Source: Bugula neritina (Eukaryota > Bryozoa > Gymnolaemata > Cheilostomatida > Bugulidae). Taken from it: a DNA stretch of 64,000 nucleotides. Below the pieces are notes generated by a model, which saw nothing but the letters and a program-made list of their open reading frames with translations, was not told where the DNA came from and ran no database searches. Positions 33,219 to 48,200 of this stretch are shown here, in pieces (position 1 is the first letter of the stretch; the number at the start of each line of letters is the position of its first letter). Position numbers and translations under genes: made by a program. The stretch lies in assembly GCA_964035545.1 (NCBI GenBank), contig OZ037771.1, positions 7,110,690 to 7,174,689 on the forward strand. The letters run 5' to 3'.

Positions 33219-36200
33219 CTAAGAAAAATAAAACAAACAAATAAAAAATATGCCATACGAAGCAATAAAGCATGCCAACGGTTTTAAACGGTGACATAAA
33301 TTATATTTTCATACAAAAACTCAATTGCAAATTAGTAAAAACTACTTAAAGCTTTACTATTTGCCCTATGCTAAACAGTTTGTTGATTTTATATTTTTAT
33401 AAAAACATAAAAAAGCTAAATTTGAAACGTAAATGTTCAAATAATAGATTTAAGCACCAGTAATCATTATCAAAGGTCCACAGTATTTATCTTTCTACAA
33501 TATGCTGCAGCAGCTTTAATTTTATGATTTATTGATGTATAAGCAATTCACAAAGTTTTAGCTACACAGTGAAGTAGCTATGTTTATTTAGCTTTTGTGT
33601 TTGTTTAAATGGCAAATAATTAAAATTTATCTGCTTTTAAATTCATTTAAAAGCATCTGTGACATATTTGCATTTCAAGTAAACTTATAAATATTGAATG
33701 CACTACCCATGAACTTTTATACTATTACGTTTTAACACAAAAAAATGCTACTGCATGTTAATAGAATGTGAAATCTGAGTAATCATATATAATTAGTCAG
33801 TGAAAAATTAGGTTGAACAGTCACCTACTTTTTTTTACTAAATTTCCATAATTCTGTATGCATGTGCAAATTTTACCAGCAAAATGTACAGTTTATGCCA
33901 TTATAACCCGCAGATAAAATGTAATTAAAACTTCCTAAAATGTTTTACTTACTTATATATTCCGTAACCCATACATGTTATTAGGATTATCATTCCCAAA
34001 CCTCCTCCAAACACAACTAGTAGTAGAATGGTGGTTGATACGTCAGTAGCTATTTCTAGAATAATATTGTAGTATATACAATAATGATATGTAATTAGCT
34101 TGGTTGAAAACTACTTAAGCAATTTAATGCTCATAGTTTTATTGCAAAAACCTGTAATGAAAATAGAAAGGTTTTTTAATATATGGAGCTAAAGATTTAT
34201 TTGAATGCGTCTCAAAAGCAATTATGATTGAATGCTCTTCTTACCATCACCAATTGACCTTTGTCCGGTTTGAACCTTTGATGATTAATAAGCAAATGCT
34301 CTAACTCCTGATTTTATTGCAAAAGTTAATCTCAAATCAAGTTTACTCTTTGTTTATTAATTGATTTTTTGTAAAATATATAATTTTTAGCAATTCTTGC
34401 AATTTTTTAGAAGATTTCTCACCAATACAAGTGGATGTTGGAATCCATATTCCACTTTCACCACATTCCCATAAGGTTTCTGAGCTAGCATCATCTATTG
34501 CAATTAATTCATACTCCGCGTTGCACCTCAGCTCATATTTGCTGTTTGGTGGAAAGTATCTTCTTGTGGAGCCGCTAGAGTCAACCAACTCACCATTCAA
34601 ATCATTTGGATGTGGACATAGTTGCTCTGAAACAAATCGATGAAAAACAATTAATTTATCAGTATAGGCGTAAGATGTGCTATGTACTGTGTATAAGTTA
34701 TATTGCAGTAACTATAAGACAATAAATGAGGGTTGATTTGCGCTGTAGATATTTTTCCCTTGTGTAATACTGATCTTAATTTATAAATTAGTTCCCTTAA
34801 AGTTGTAAACGAGTAATTATGCCATGCAACCAGTATATCTATTCCTCTACTGGACATTTTAAGTCCTATCACGGCTCGGCGAAGTATGTATGCTATCACA
34901 AACTACATAGCAAAATTGTGGTTTGTCTATAACCAATTCTGTGTTCAAGTAAAAATTAGGTTTAAATAATTTATCTTCAAGAGGAATTAGAATATTTATT
35001 GGCATAAGCCAATAGCTAAAAGTATAAAATAAATCACATGAAACTAAAAGGTACTATAATTGAAATTTTCATTTGATTATTTTTAACTCAAATTCTAGAA
35101 ATATTTTTAAAACAATCTGTAGTCAGCTGCTGAGTTATTTCCATATAGATCAACACTTTTTGGCTATTGAATAATATTGCAATGAATACTTATGGTATCT
35201 AATTTTTGATAAAATGACTCAATGGGCAAGCAAATTTTGTTGCATCAGTATTAAAATGAAATAAATATATATTTTAGTCACACAATTTTCAGCTATATGA
35301 CTCAACTGGACCCCAAGTGTTGTTATTGCTTACAGCCTTTTCAATGTCAATAATTTTTCAAAAAATCAAAGTTTTTCCTGCAGCTTAAGTGTATGTATAT
35401 TACAAAAACATCCGGCACATAGATACAGTAAAACAAGGAAGTTGATAGAAATACAAGCATAAGAGCTCCATAGTTTAGCTACAGCTTATAAAATCCCATT
35501 TAAAACTTCTTTTCTAGATATAAGTTCAAAAGTTTTGACTAGGTTGCAATAAATTTATATAGCCATACTGAACAATATTATGCTAAAAGCAACTTTAATA
35601 GATTCACTACTACAGCTATGACTTACAATGCTTGCCCGGTTATATACTTTGATGCCACTTACGGAGAGTGAAAGCAACAGCATTGCTGAAAGAACTATTT
35701 TGCCCTTTAGACTGAGACATGGCATACGCAATGTACTCTCCACTCCTGAATGTGGGCCGAACTGCAAGCTCTGTCGGTAGAGGTTTATATGTAAGTTTTC
35801 TTTCAAAAACACAAGTTGTGTTCATGTTTCCCAGACAGACTCGGACTATTACTGCATCTTGCCTTCCACCAGTGACAAAAGACCAGCCAAACGTCTTTGT
35901 AGGCAGCAAATTGTCAGACTTTAGAACAAAGTTCACAGGAGGTGATGGAGCTATTAGGTAAACAAAAACCATGTTTTAGCAAATCAATAACATTTTAAAA
36001 ACTTTCACATGTGTTGTAAATTATATTTAAAACATTATTAACGAAAGTTATTATATGCAATACAAAGAAGATCTAGAAAAAATATATTGATGTACAAAAT
36101 TTTTCACAGCCTATAAACTATTTTTTTGTAAAAAGAATAGTGTTTATTAGTTTGCCTACGTATTATAAGTATAATTAAAGTGAGTTCATTGTCTTTAAAA

Positions 36201-39200
36201 AAATGGTGTAAACATTTATACAACGCCGGCAAAAATTAGCTTGCATTCTTAACAAATACATACGCAGCTTTATGACAGTTGATGTAGCTGGTGCTGTCAA
36301 GTCATTTGCTCCAACTGGTGTAGCACTAAACTTGTAGGTAGCTCCTGGAATAGGATGACCATTTCCTATTTGGTAAGTCTCACTAAAGCTAGTGTCGTCA
36401 ACTAAATAATGAGATTATTATTATTTTTGAGCATGTATTTTGCCTAACCTCAACGTCCAAGTAGCATATGTGCATATTATAGTTTGAACTAGCACTTAAA
36501 TAATCAGCAGTAAATTTATTAACATAAAACAAAATTGCAAAATAAATTTTTTTTTGCAGCCTATGACATAAATTTCACCTATTATTATAAATAATTTAAA
36601 GAGTTTTGAATGAAAAATGACATTTTTTTAGAAATTTATCATATAGTATTGAAGAGTAGTGAATTTATTAAAACTACCTATGATTTTAACAAACTCTCTA
36701 ATCAAGATCCGTTGTACTTCTTCTTCCAGGTAGACCGATACAATAACTTTCTGGATAGAACCTTTTACTTCATGCCAAAATACCCTCACGATGAAGTCTG
36801 TGCCACCAACAAAAGACGAGGTGGAAACTTGTGTGGGAATCACTTCAAAGCCTGTTAGTCTAGAAGGATCTGAAGCAACGGGTATTAGTTATAAGGATAA
36901 TCTTTTCAATTTTATTACATACGTAACTTTGACTAATTATACATTACATTGATCAAAGCCATATTATATTGCTTTTTCGACAAATTGCTACTCAATTTCT
37001 TTGAAAGTTCAACAACATAAAAATTTAATGCGTACAGATCTAAATTATCTTAATGGTACTCGTATCAAATGACAAGCATTCTATTGACTGCGGCTATAAT
37101 TCCTTTTACTAGTTACATATTTCATCCAGATAGGTATTGCTGTAATATTTTAGGCTTACTCAAACCTATTGCTCTGCAAATATGCAAACCAAGCTATAGT
37201 TGCATTATAGGTACATCAATGCTACTACAATAAGATGAATTCTATATTTAACATCAAACTTATCAAAATAGTTTGGCCAAAGTCTGCAGTACCACATATG
37301 CAAGCTTGTCCAATAAAATTTAGGCACGGTTAAGCCAGACGTTTCGTCACTCATTTATTAATAAAGGTTAACTTTTTAAATTTATAAATTGCCTAACAAA
37401 TTATATGTATTAACCTAAGGTAGTGGGAAGAAGTGCAAAAGTTAGAATAAAGTTCAAAGTAAGCTATTACAACCATAAGCCTAGGGCCACACGGTGCGTA
37501 TTTTCGCATGCGAAAATTGAAATCACAAGTAGCAAAGGTGTCCACTGTGCGCGTTGAGAAAACCTTTGCACTTGTCGCTCTGCATTTTCAACGCAAGTGC
37601 GAATCCTCTCTGTCGTCGTCACCTAATTGGCTGGTAGCTATTCAGCGAGCCCAATTTCTTTATTTAGTGCTATATTCCAGTTAATTGCGTTTTATTGAAA
37701 GCGAGTGCGATTTAAAAATGAAAGCTTTATTTATCACGCATCACTGACGCTACAGTGGACACCTTTGCTACTCGTGATTTTAATTTCCGCATACGAAAAT
37801 ATGCACAGTGTGGCCCTAGGCTAACAGTAATTAATCTTTTTTACAGCTAGAAAAAACATGCAAGTGAGATGTAAAATGCTTGAGTTGACAATGTTGCTAT
37901 AATAATTGTAAGATGCAAATATAAAAGAGCTACCTAATTTAATACAGTATATGGGAAATTACTATTAAATACCATGAAAAATGCAGGTTACTTTCATCTG
38001 CAACCTATTTTGATTTTAAAGTAATAAATAAGTTGTAAAAATAATTAATTCTTAGTATACGTATAAGAAACTTGGTAAAAAGGGGTGAGAGCGCTGGTTT
38101 AGTGAACATAATATTAGCAGTTCTGATGGGGGGGGGGGAGAAAGCCACTGATAATGTTAACAAAGCATTCAGTCATAATTTCTCCTTTGCTACAATATAT
38201 GCAACAAGCCAATAGCCAGGTTTAAAAAGCCCTTGCTATAATAGGGTTTTTCATATGGATAGCGACTATAAACCCATCTGAACTTTTTATGAGCCATTTT
38301 ACTTTGCAATAATAAAATTAATTCAGATATGTAGAGTAAAAGCCTACAGGTGTGAATTATTTTTGTGATAGTTTCCACGCTGTTGATTATGTAACTGGGT
38401 TCTTCAGTAAACACAGTTTTAAATCTAAACACACATTCAGAGCCTGACAGGAGATTCTTTATGGTGAATCTTGTTCCTTTCAACTACAATCAAGAATCAA
38501 ACAAAACCGTTTGTCTCATTTGATTAAAAGCAGTGTTATAAAAAGAAAAATGCGTAAAAATAGTAGTGTTTGTCAGCAGCATTGTGTCAGGTAGTTTTTA
38601 GCTTTAAGTCAGCTTTGGTAAGTTTTTAACACTAGAATCAGAAGTGTGACTGCTACTGAAATATGTTAACTTTTTTTCTACTATAATGCTAGTTATATTT
38701 GTGTATTGGTAATTAATATAAATAGTAACTGAAGTAATACCTCTTATGCATAAATGCAAAATATTTTCTCTAAAAATTTGCAAAGCATTACCTCATTATT
38801 CAAAGATTTTATTTGACATTTTTAAGCAGAAACGCTGATGCTAGTTGGCTAGTAAAATGTTTATGAGAGTTTTCAACTGCCGTTGATAAAAAGTTTGATT
38901 AATGTAATTTGTGTTATTCAAAAGTCACATATAAATATATAACATGCATAGCATTTGAAGAAGCTAGAATTTTTCTGCAAAACCTTTTGTTTTGACTCGA
39001 ATTTTAAATTGCCAAAATAAGTTGCATCGGATTGATTTGCAGCAAAATATGTAGTTAGTGGACTGTATATATTAACAAAACTTCATAAGTTAGTCTATCA
39101 TTCTAAACATCAAAAACATGATACGTTGCCAACATCTAAAACATGATGAAAAAAGATAATTGATATTATAATACATAAGTCCTATTTATATGTTAGTATG

Positions 39201-42200
39201 TGCAAATACAATAACCTATTATTGTACCCTGTGTCTTTTGAAATTTACTGCAATATATATTATATATACGAGTGAACAAACCTATAACATTCAATGCATG
39301 CAGGCTTTGCTCCTGCAATAACAACTTTTATTGTGACAATATATAATTTACCTGCCTTTTTCTGTCTGTCTGACAACATTTAAAGCTGCAGGTAGCTTGT
39401 ACATAGGAATAATCTGTCGAAGGTTCTGTCCAAATTATTACTATTTCATTTTCGTTTGGTGAGCTTCTAGCTGTTAGCATTACATTTTTTGGCAATGAGG
39501 GAGCTGCAAATACACATTGTCATTCACCAGGCATTTTAGTTGTGCTGTTTAGATTACATATACTATGCTGTAGTAAATAAGAGCTTTTAATCATTCAGTA
39601 AAAGTTATAAAACTAAGTAAAACTAGTTGCTTTCTTTTTAAAGATTGTGTCAGCCGTTTGATGTAAAATTGAGAGAGTAAAACAACAGTTACGGTTTTAA
39701 CTTTGTATTAGTATATTACTGAGAAATATTTCTTAAATTGTGGAACATCATGTAAACAACGATCATCATATTATTATTTTAAACTTTAAAAACAATTACA
39801 TTTCTGCTACAATTCCTATGCAAACTTATAGGTTTTTACTTTTGAAGAAATTTCCCAAAATGTATTTTGTTATATAGCACTATTATATAGTGAAACAATT
39901 AAACTTGACAATTGTTAATAGATTGAAAGCTATAGTTACAGCAAATTACTGAATATATGTATACTTGATTTCTCATTTTATTACTCTCATCAAAATGTAA
40001 TCCAAATTTCAAAGCTGAGTTTTTACATGCGCATTACAAACAACTTTTGGGTCAACCTGTTGAATAAACTACTTATTCTCACCTCGGTCAACTACAAGTT
40101 TTGAGCTTGGTAGACTTAAATAACCTGGCTTTACATGGTACAGGGTAAACTCCCATTTCCCGACTAGAAACTTGTCCTCGAGTACTACTGTGTTGATACC
40201 AGGGGATAGGAAGAATTCTTTCTGCCGACAGTTTTGGTTGCCGTAGACTTTGCACATCTCAATCTTCAGTCTATCATTAGTCTGATCTACTGTCACGGAG
40301 GCATCCACCGCATATATAAACTGGATACCATCATTGTCCTCTAAAACTGTTGTCCTTACTGAACCCAGTGGCTTCACTGCAAAATTGTACTTAAAAATCA
40401 TTGGTTACGCATATAAGAAACGTTAATAGTAAATAAATATCAAAAGTATATTGTGAATGCTAGATAATTTTTTAAAAAACATTTCTACTACAAGACCAAG
40501 GGCAGTTGTCAAAAACGTGTCAGGTTCATCATCAAACTACATATATTATTTATTTATAAACAGTAATAAAATGCAATAAGATTTTTGTTTGATTAGAATA
40601 TCTAAAAGAATATTCCAACATTTTTTAGAAATTGCCTGATACAGTTTAGGCTGCTGAGTGAATTTGAAAAAAATAAAGTTCAAAACCCAAAATCAAATTG
40701 AATTTTACACTAAGTTGCAGCAGAATGCTTGACACTTTATAGTTAAGTACTCCAAAAGATCACATTTTAGAAACATAGGTTTTCGTCTTGTAACAAAATA
40801 TAACAATTGATACTCTTAATAAACTTTATAACGAACAAATTATAGTTAAAATAACACCTTATTCCATGCAAGTATGCAAATAGGCCTATAACATGCACAA
40901 TTTGAAATACTGAAACTACTTCAATAAGATACCCACAAGCGCATGTCACTGTTTTTTCTTTGTTTTTCCAAGTTTTGCTCAATAAACATTTCCACTCCAC
41001 ATCCTCTTCTGATATGACGTATCCTTGATTGCACATTACTTTGCAAACATCTTCATACTTCCCAGGGTTGTTGGGATCAGCACATCTGACATTGTTATAT
41101 TCACCATACTGTACAATAGGCAGCGCTGGGCATCTCACACCTTATTATCATATAAAAAACAAATAAAGGTTTGAATTTCTGCTCTTAATTGCATATATAC
41201 TGACTACAAAACTGCATGATGAAAATGGGTAAATGTAAAATTTATAGGTAGTCTTGAATGATATGTAAAAGCATTACTAAAACCATGCTTTTAAAAGAAA
41301 AGTAGTAGAACTTACGAGTACAAAATATGGTTCCTTCTGGAGGTAACCAAGTTCCATCAGCTCTGCATAAGTGATGTTGGTATTCACTTGTGTGTTCATA
41401 CCCCTTCGTGCATTCAGGTGCACATATCCTACTGGTGACTGCTTTCTGTGACGTGCAACTAGCAAGTGTAAATGTGTGCCGGTGTGAGTTCCTGAGCTGC
41501 GGGCACCTGCTAGCTATAAATATTATATTTACAAATGGCAAAAGTAAAAGTTGTTTCATTTTACTACTCTGATAGCAATCTATTTCAATATTTGAAGAAA
41601 CAAATGCATTCAATAATTGACAAAAAAGAAAACAAAATAGATGCTACTATAAGTTATATGTATGCCAATGTGAATTCCTGAGCTGCGGGCATCTGCTAGC
41701 TATAAGTGAAAAGTGAAACTTTCGTCATTTTGCTAGTCTGATATCATGCAATCAAATTCAATATTTGAAGAAAACAAATGCATTCATTAATTGACAAAGA
41801 GAAAACAAAATAGATGCTACTATGAGTTATAAGCCAGAATGCTTTGCTAGAAGAGAAGACCATATATATAGTAAAACCTTTTAATTTGATTAAATAATAA
41901 TCGGGAAATTTAGAAATTATATTTTGTTTGCTAACATTTAACTGGCAGTAGTTTTGTAATAAGCACTATTATTCTATATTCTAACTTTTTGTACTGAACC
42001 ATTCAATCATTAAAACCCAAAATCAGTTTAACTGCTGAAATAGATCACTATTGCATTTGAAAAGTAGAAGTCTAAATGAACTAAAAACATCTATGCATTC
42101 ATAACTAATTCTGACAATTAAGTTCAACAATTCAATCATTTGACTTTGATTTTCAAGTCATACTGCTGCATACTTTCAGTCAGTTGAGTTTATAATCCGT

Positions 42201-45200
42201 GACTTGAAAATCGTAAATTAATAGCTTCTCTGTGATGTCTTATTTCATTTCCATTACCTTCACAGAATAGTTCTCTATTATCGGGTGCCCATCTCCCTTC
42301 AACACTGCAGACAAAGCGATTGAGAGGTAGACTCAATTTGTACAGGAAGTTACAAGAGACTTCACAGATTGCGCCAGGCACATGTGTATTGTTATGGCAG
42401 CTGAAGGAGGAGTTACCATTGTATATCATAGGCAGAGGTGGGCATACAACTGGAAAAATAGTTTATTATGATCAAAATATTATGCAATACTTTTTTTATC
42501 AATTTAAAATAGATTGCTAAAATATGAAAACAAAGATTTTGCTTATGTTTTGCAATATATTGTGAATTATGCATTTAATTTTAGGTGCTACTTTGCTAGA
42601 AAGTAATATAAAATAACCTGCTATATAATATGTTATTAATCCTGAGCATTCACATCTGTATATAAAAGCTAGCAAAGTAAAAGTAGCGTACCTTGACAGG
42701 TGACGCTGTTAGCAGGGGGAGTCCATATTCTATTCTCACCGCACCGGTAGCTTCTTACATCATTGCGAACTTCATAACCATCCGAGCATTTGACTGAGCA
42801 AGATGAATTATATTGACTAGGACTGGTTGTGCAGGCAGCTCTAGTGAAGCTTCCATGTTCTACGGTGTTTAGAGGCTCACAGAATGTAGCTAATTTGCAA
42901 AACCATAATTAATTTTAATAGCAATTCTAGACTCTTACATAATAATCAATTGTGAGACCATTGTCTATGCAGCTTGCAGCATTCTGTCTTAAATTTACTG
43001 CAACAGATTTTGCTTGAAAATTTGAGCTATTTTGTGGTACGTAAACAACAGTTTTGAGATTTTTTAAAGGCCTGTAAGATTGCAAAAATGTATGTAAATG
43101 TAAATTTAAAATCTAATATAAGACAAGAAGTTTATTACAGACATAAATTTAGCCTTACGATTGCAAGTTATGCTGCCATAGAAGGGTGTATAAGTTCCCC
43201 CTGAACCACACTGATAGAATGAGTTGGCTGGAGAGAGTTCATGACCTTTGTCACACAATACTTGACAGATATTCCCTTTTGCTTGCCATTGTGTAAGACA
43301 ATCCAGTGTAAAATTACCATTAGCTATTTTGTCCAATGGTGGACAAGTCTCTAAAACAATCCAAATTTTCTCTTAATCAAAAACATTATTGGAAAAAAAA
43401 TTCTGCTTATACTGATAAAACATGTAACAAAATAGTATTTAAAAATTTCTAGAGTTTTGAATTGATAAATTCTACATTTTGATTTTTTAATATTGCTGAT
43501 ATTTTAATAACACAATTTAAAAAGCTGTCATTTTAGTTTATAGTACTTTCAATAAAAGCTAAATCTAAGCACCCAAGCATTTACAAATTTAATAAATTTT
43601 AGCTGTAATCAGTCATTCCTGTATAAAATTATCTAACAGCTAGAAAAAAACTTTCATCAATTAAAAGTTGATAATTTTATTAAATAATAACATTAAACAA
43701 TTGTTTTGAATTATTTCAAATAGAAAATTACATTACAAATTTAGAATAAATTATTTGTTTTAAAAAACTAATTTTCTTTATAATTTAGCTTATAATTCTA
43801 TCTTTATAGTATACAGTGCGCTGTTAAACCTTCATAATGTTCTTTTCGTTTTATTTCAAAAATAATAAATCTGCAACTAAGAAACGAAAAGAGTAATAAA
43901 TGGCCAAAACAGTTTTTTAGATTTGAAGCATGTGTGTGAAACAACAACTTACTCTCACACGATATACTGTTGACTTTGGGACTCCATTGTTCATCTTCCT
44001 GACAATAATAGCTACCAACACCATTTAGTAAACCATAACCAGTGTCACAAGTAAAGCTGCACGTTTTCTCAAATGGATTAAGCTGAGTGTAACAGCTAAA
44101 ATCTGAAACCGTGGAATGTGCCACAGTATACAGTGGCTTACAGAAAACAGCTAAAAGAAAAACAAATATATTACATTAATATCATTTATTAGGTTTGACA
44201 GAATTGATTATTTTTCAGGTCTTGATAAGTTTTAAAATTTAAAACCAACAGTTTAGTCTGGTTAGTTACTAGATCTTTAAACTATATGAAACAGGCAATC
44301 AAATCATAAAATCTTTATGTAATATATAATTTATCATAAGTGATGATTTACATTACAAATTTTTGAAAATTAAATATTATTGTAAAAAAGAGTATAATTA
44401 CAGCAAAAATAGAAAAAAACATTCTATATAAGCTAAATGCAGCGATACAAACTAAAAAGCATAATAGAAGCCAAACTTGATGATAACTTAAATTGAATAT
44501 TCTTTTTAATTTTTAATCTAAATAAATTACTTTATTTTAAGCTATGTTCATTTTTTTTGCTGCGTATAAATTCCTTTTTTTATGATCAAACTCTACTAAT
44601 AATAATTATTAACCATGATTCCAACTGGCCTAGATGATAGGTTATATAAGGATTGCAATAGGTAATATTGATGAAGATTTTGTAAAGTGTAATTTCAATC
44701 CTAAAGCTAAGCGGTCTATAAAACAATTATTAGTTGAAACAATATATGTAAAATATTATGCATTTTTGTAGAAATATAGTAGCTCTGCTTACGTATGCAT
44801 GTTATGAAATTGATAGGAGGTGACCAGACTCCATTGCTCTCACATACTTGTGCTGGCTCTGGCCCTAGATGTTTGTGACCTCTGTCACATGACACATGGC
44901 AGATGTCTCCTTGATACTGCCAGTTGGTGTGACAGTCCACAGAGCTGTTACCATCTTGAAATGACCATAATGGTGGACATTGTTCTAAAATAGGACAATG
45001 TACCACAAATGCACTTATGCATAGGCATAAAAATATTGCTGTTTTTACAAGCAATCTTTTTAAGTTGTTGTACCTTACACCTTTTACCTAATATATAGAT
45101 GCATTATTTGAACTTTAGATCTATGAAGCCGCAGTGGTCTAGGGGCTAGAGCGTTTGCTTTGTGAACACGAAGTCATGGGTTCAAACCCCGGCAAAGGCC

Positions 45201-48200
45201 ATTGGTGATGTTAGAAAGAGCATCTAGTTATAATTGCTCCTGTGCCTCATTTAAATAAGTCCTTAGCCCATTCTAACAAAAAACTTTTTCCATCAGGGGT
45301 TTCTCACAGGGATAGGAACTCTGAACTTGTGTTATGTTAGTGAGTTTATTTGAACTCCAGATTTATATGGAATAATATGTTAAATTGGTCAGAATTATTT
45401 TTCCTTTGAAAAAAGCAACTTCTTTCTGCTGCACATACTTTAAAGACAAAATGTGTAGAAATTGTATTAATATATAGTTTTGCTAGTTAACTACACTACA
45501 ATTATTTAAATCTATAATTTAATTACAAGCAGAAGTATTTGCAATATAATTCGGCCTATAAATTTTAAGCACAATAGTTCGTGTTTTCTGACAAAAATAA
45601 TACACAGCTTAGATGGAAGCTGCTTTTATATTAAACAACTTTTCATTAAACAACCTTATGAAAAAAAACAACCAATGGTGAGCTCTGTTTTATATACTCA
45701 TAAGAGTCTATATACATGCTGCATGAGAGAATGGTAATCAAGTGCAACTGCTGATGAGCTAAAAACTCAAAAAACTTACGAAATACAATATAAAAGTACA
45801 TTTATGTATTAAGCTACAGTAACAAAGATTTCTTTACTTGAACATTTTAATTAGAAAGCTTCTTAGGTACTTTTCATTATCATGTATAACTACAACTGTG
45901 ATTATACGTACTCTTAAAAGTTGCATGCAGCTACATGCAATGTTTGAAGAATCCTTGAAACATTTTATTTAGGCAGCATATTTTAAATAACTATTATGGT
46001 TAATATATGCAGACTATTTGAAGTTTGTACAATATATATCTGCCTGCACTCTATCTGATAAGCACAAACTTACTTTGACAAGTTAGACTCCCTGGTCCAG
46101 GCAACCAATTTTCAGCCGGTCCACAGGTGTAGCGCCCTATTCTATCAGAAGGGCCATAGCCAGTGTCACATCTCAACTGACACACTGATTGGTACTCAAA
46201 CCTATCTGTTGTGCACTCACTGTTTTCAAATTGTCCATTTGCTGGATTAGTGAGTGGTGGGCAGTAGAGCGCTAAATTAGATATACATTAAACTGGTATT
46301 TAAATTTGAATCTAAGCAAAAACTGCATATGCATTTTACATATTATTAAAATGAGTAAATATAATGCTAAAACTCTAACCTAAATATTGAATTAAAAAAA
46401 GTGAATTAAAAAATGAAGAATTCTTTGCCTGAACATAGTAAAAAGAAAGGAAGCTTTTGGAGACCTTGTTTCTATTTACTTACATGTAATATGCAAGCAT
46501 ACAGCGTTATTATACTTTTTATAATTTGCAGCCACATGCAAACGTCAAAGAATTCCAGGCACACTTAATTCACACAGTGTTGAAGTTCATGATTATAATA
46601 TTATGTATGCTGACTTTGATTATCATCTAAAGGAGACTATTTGACGTTTGCAGTTAAATGATGTCGCATTACAGTGTCCTATGTTAATTTGAGGTTTATG
46701 ATATTTCTTGCTATTATACTGAAATATTAAAATTCAGCTAACTAGTTTAGTACTATGCATTAGCTCTATAATGCCAATATTTTAGTGACCAATTCAGTTG
46801 CATGGATTGCTGTATATAAATAGTTAGGTGGCTTTTTTAAAAAAGCAATAAATGTTATATATTGGGTTAGCTGTATACATAGTTAGCTTCTATTTTGAAA
46901 CAAACTGCAGTGTCTATTTGTTTAATCAAACCTTATAAATAAAAATTTGTGAAGGTTGTTACTTACGAGTGCATGTTATACTTCCTGCTGGAGGCTCCCA
47001 CACTCCATTATTATTACATATATACATTGACCTTGACCCAACTAGTTGACTGCCAAGAGAACACTGAACACCACAGATGGTTCCTTCACTTGACCACTCA
47101 TTATGACACTCTGGTCTGAAAGAGCCTCGGGCTATACCATTTAGTGGAGGGCATTGGGCTAGAACATAAAAGTTGGCTACTATTGGTGCAATTTGAAAAA
47201 ATGAGAGAAAATGGTTACTCTTATGTGTTTTTAGTTTATCAAAAGACTGCAGAATCAGTATTGAGCATTGTTTAAAAATTTTTGTAGACTATGCACATTT
47301 TATGCATTGAATGGACAAATTATTTTTATTCAAAAAGGAGATGCTGATAGATGAAACTAGTTGTGTTAGAAAATTATGAAATTTCCGCATGTTTTTTTGT
47401 TCAAAATTTATTCTAGTTATATCAATTATATATTTTCATTATTCATTATGATTGTTAATGTAGATATATCATCTTTTGGAACATTTGTGTGAACTGCAGA
47501 GAAACTTTATAATAATAATACATTGTTGATAATATATAACAACAGCAGCTAGTAGACACATCATAAATTAAAATAATGAGTCATCTGACCTAAATTAACT
47601 TACGCTTGCATCCGATTTGATCTGTTGAAGGTTGCCAACTCCTGCTAATGTCACATCTATAGCTTCTTGTATTTGTTTTTAGTTCAAACCCTTCATTGCA
47701 CATTGGAGAACATACAGTGCCGTATAGATTTGGAACAGTGTTGCAGCCTTGGGCATCAAATTTTCCATTTTGAATTGCAGGTAATGGAAGGCATTTCCTG
47801 TCTAAAATGATATTATAATTAGTTTGAGAGAAAAAAATTCTAGAGCTAGAAGTACTATATTCGGATCTGTAGTTATTACTTATAATTACAAATTAGCCAA
47901 TAAATAAGAGATGCATAATCAAAGAAATGAGTGTACAAAGTTTAAATAGAAAGTTACGAATTTGTATTCAGTGTGTTGAACAAGCAATACATAGCAATGC
48001 AAAAAAGTTGTTTCTATCAAAACTGAGGCAGATGGTAATGTTGAAGAACTGTTACCAAATTGACACCAAAAGATGCTCAGCTTAAAAAAGCATGTTTCCT
48101 AGGCTATAAAACAAAGTATTGTTTATATAACTAATATTTTGGGTTGTAAAGACATAAAGTTATAGTTTTTGTCTATATCTGAACTATATAATTATGAAGT

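Larger units (their letters stand above)
35663..40376 (-). other. Gene C FN3 block, exon-for-exon match to gene A
   Basis: Exons of 294, 152, 136, 192, 138 and 288 nt correspond to gene A exons of 294, 149, 133, 195, 138 and 288 nt, with the same phase series (1, 0, 1, 1, 1, 1). Shared residues include VDQ.NDRLK in the first domain, a C-x3-CC motif in the second (CSFKCC here, CNFECC in A), GNGHPIPGA/GNEHPIPGA in the third and TGGRQDAVI in the fourth. A and C are therefore true paralogues rather than independent shufflings. Confidence 0.85.

Noticed and set aside
35130-35300. Possible second copy of the foldback element, from the shared TAAAATGACTCAATGG string
   Set aside because: Only a short string matches. 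The inverted partner arm was not found.
44716-45054. A hydrophobic leader-like stretch in frame just upstream of the CCP11 exon of gene C, suggesting an internal promoter and signal peptide
   Set aside because: The frame has no ATG (it opens at TTG) and crosses a good splice acceptor at 44984. It is intron read-through.
45125-45195. tRNA gene, because A- and B-box sequences and a cloverleaf-like head are present
   Set aside because: The same head occurs in several copies, each followed by the same long unrelated body, which defines a SINE.
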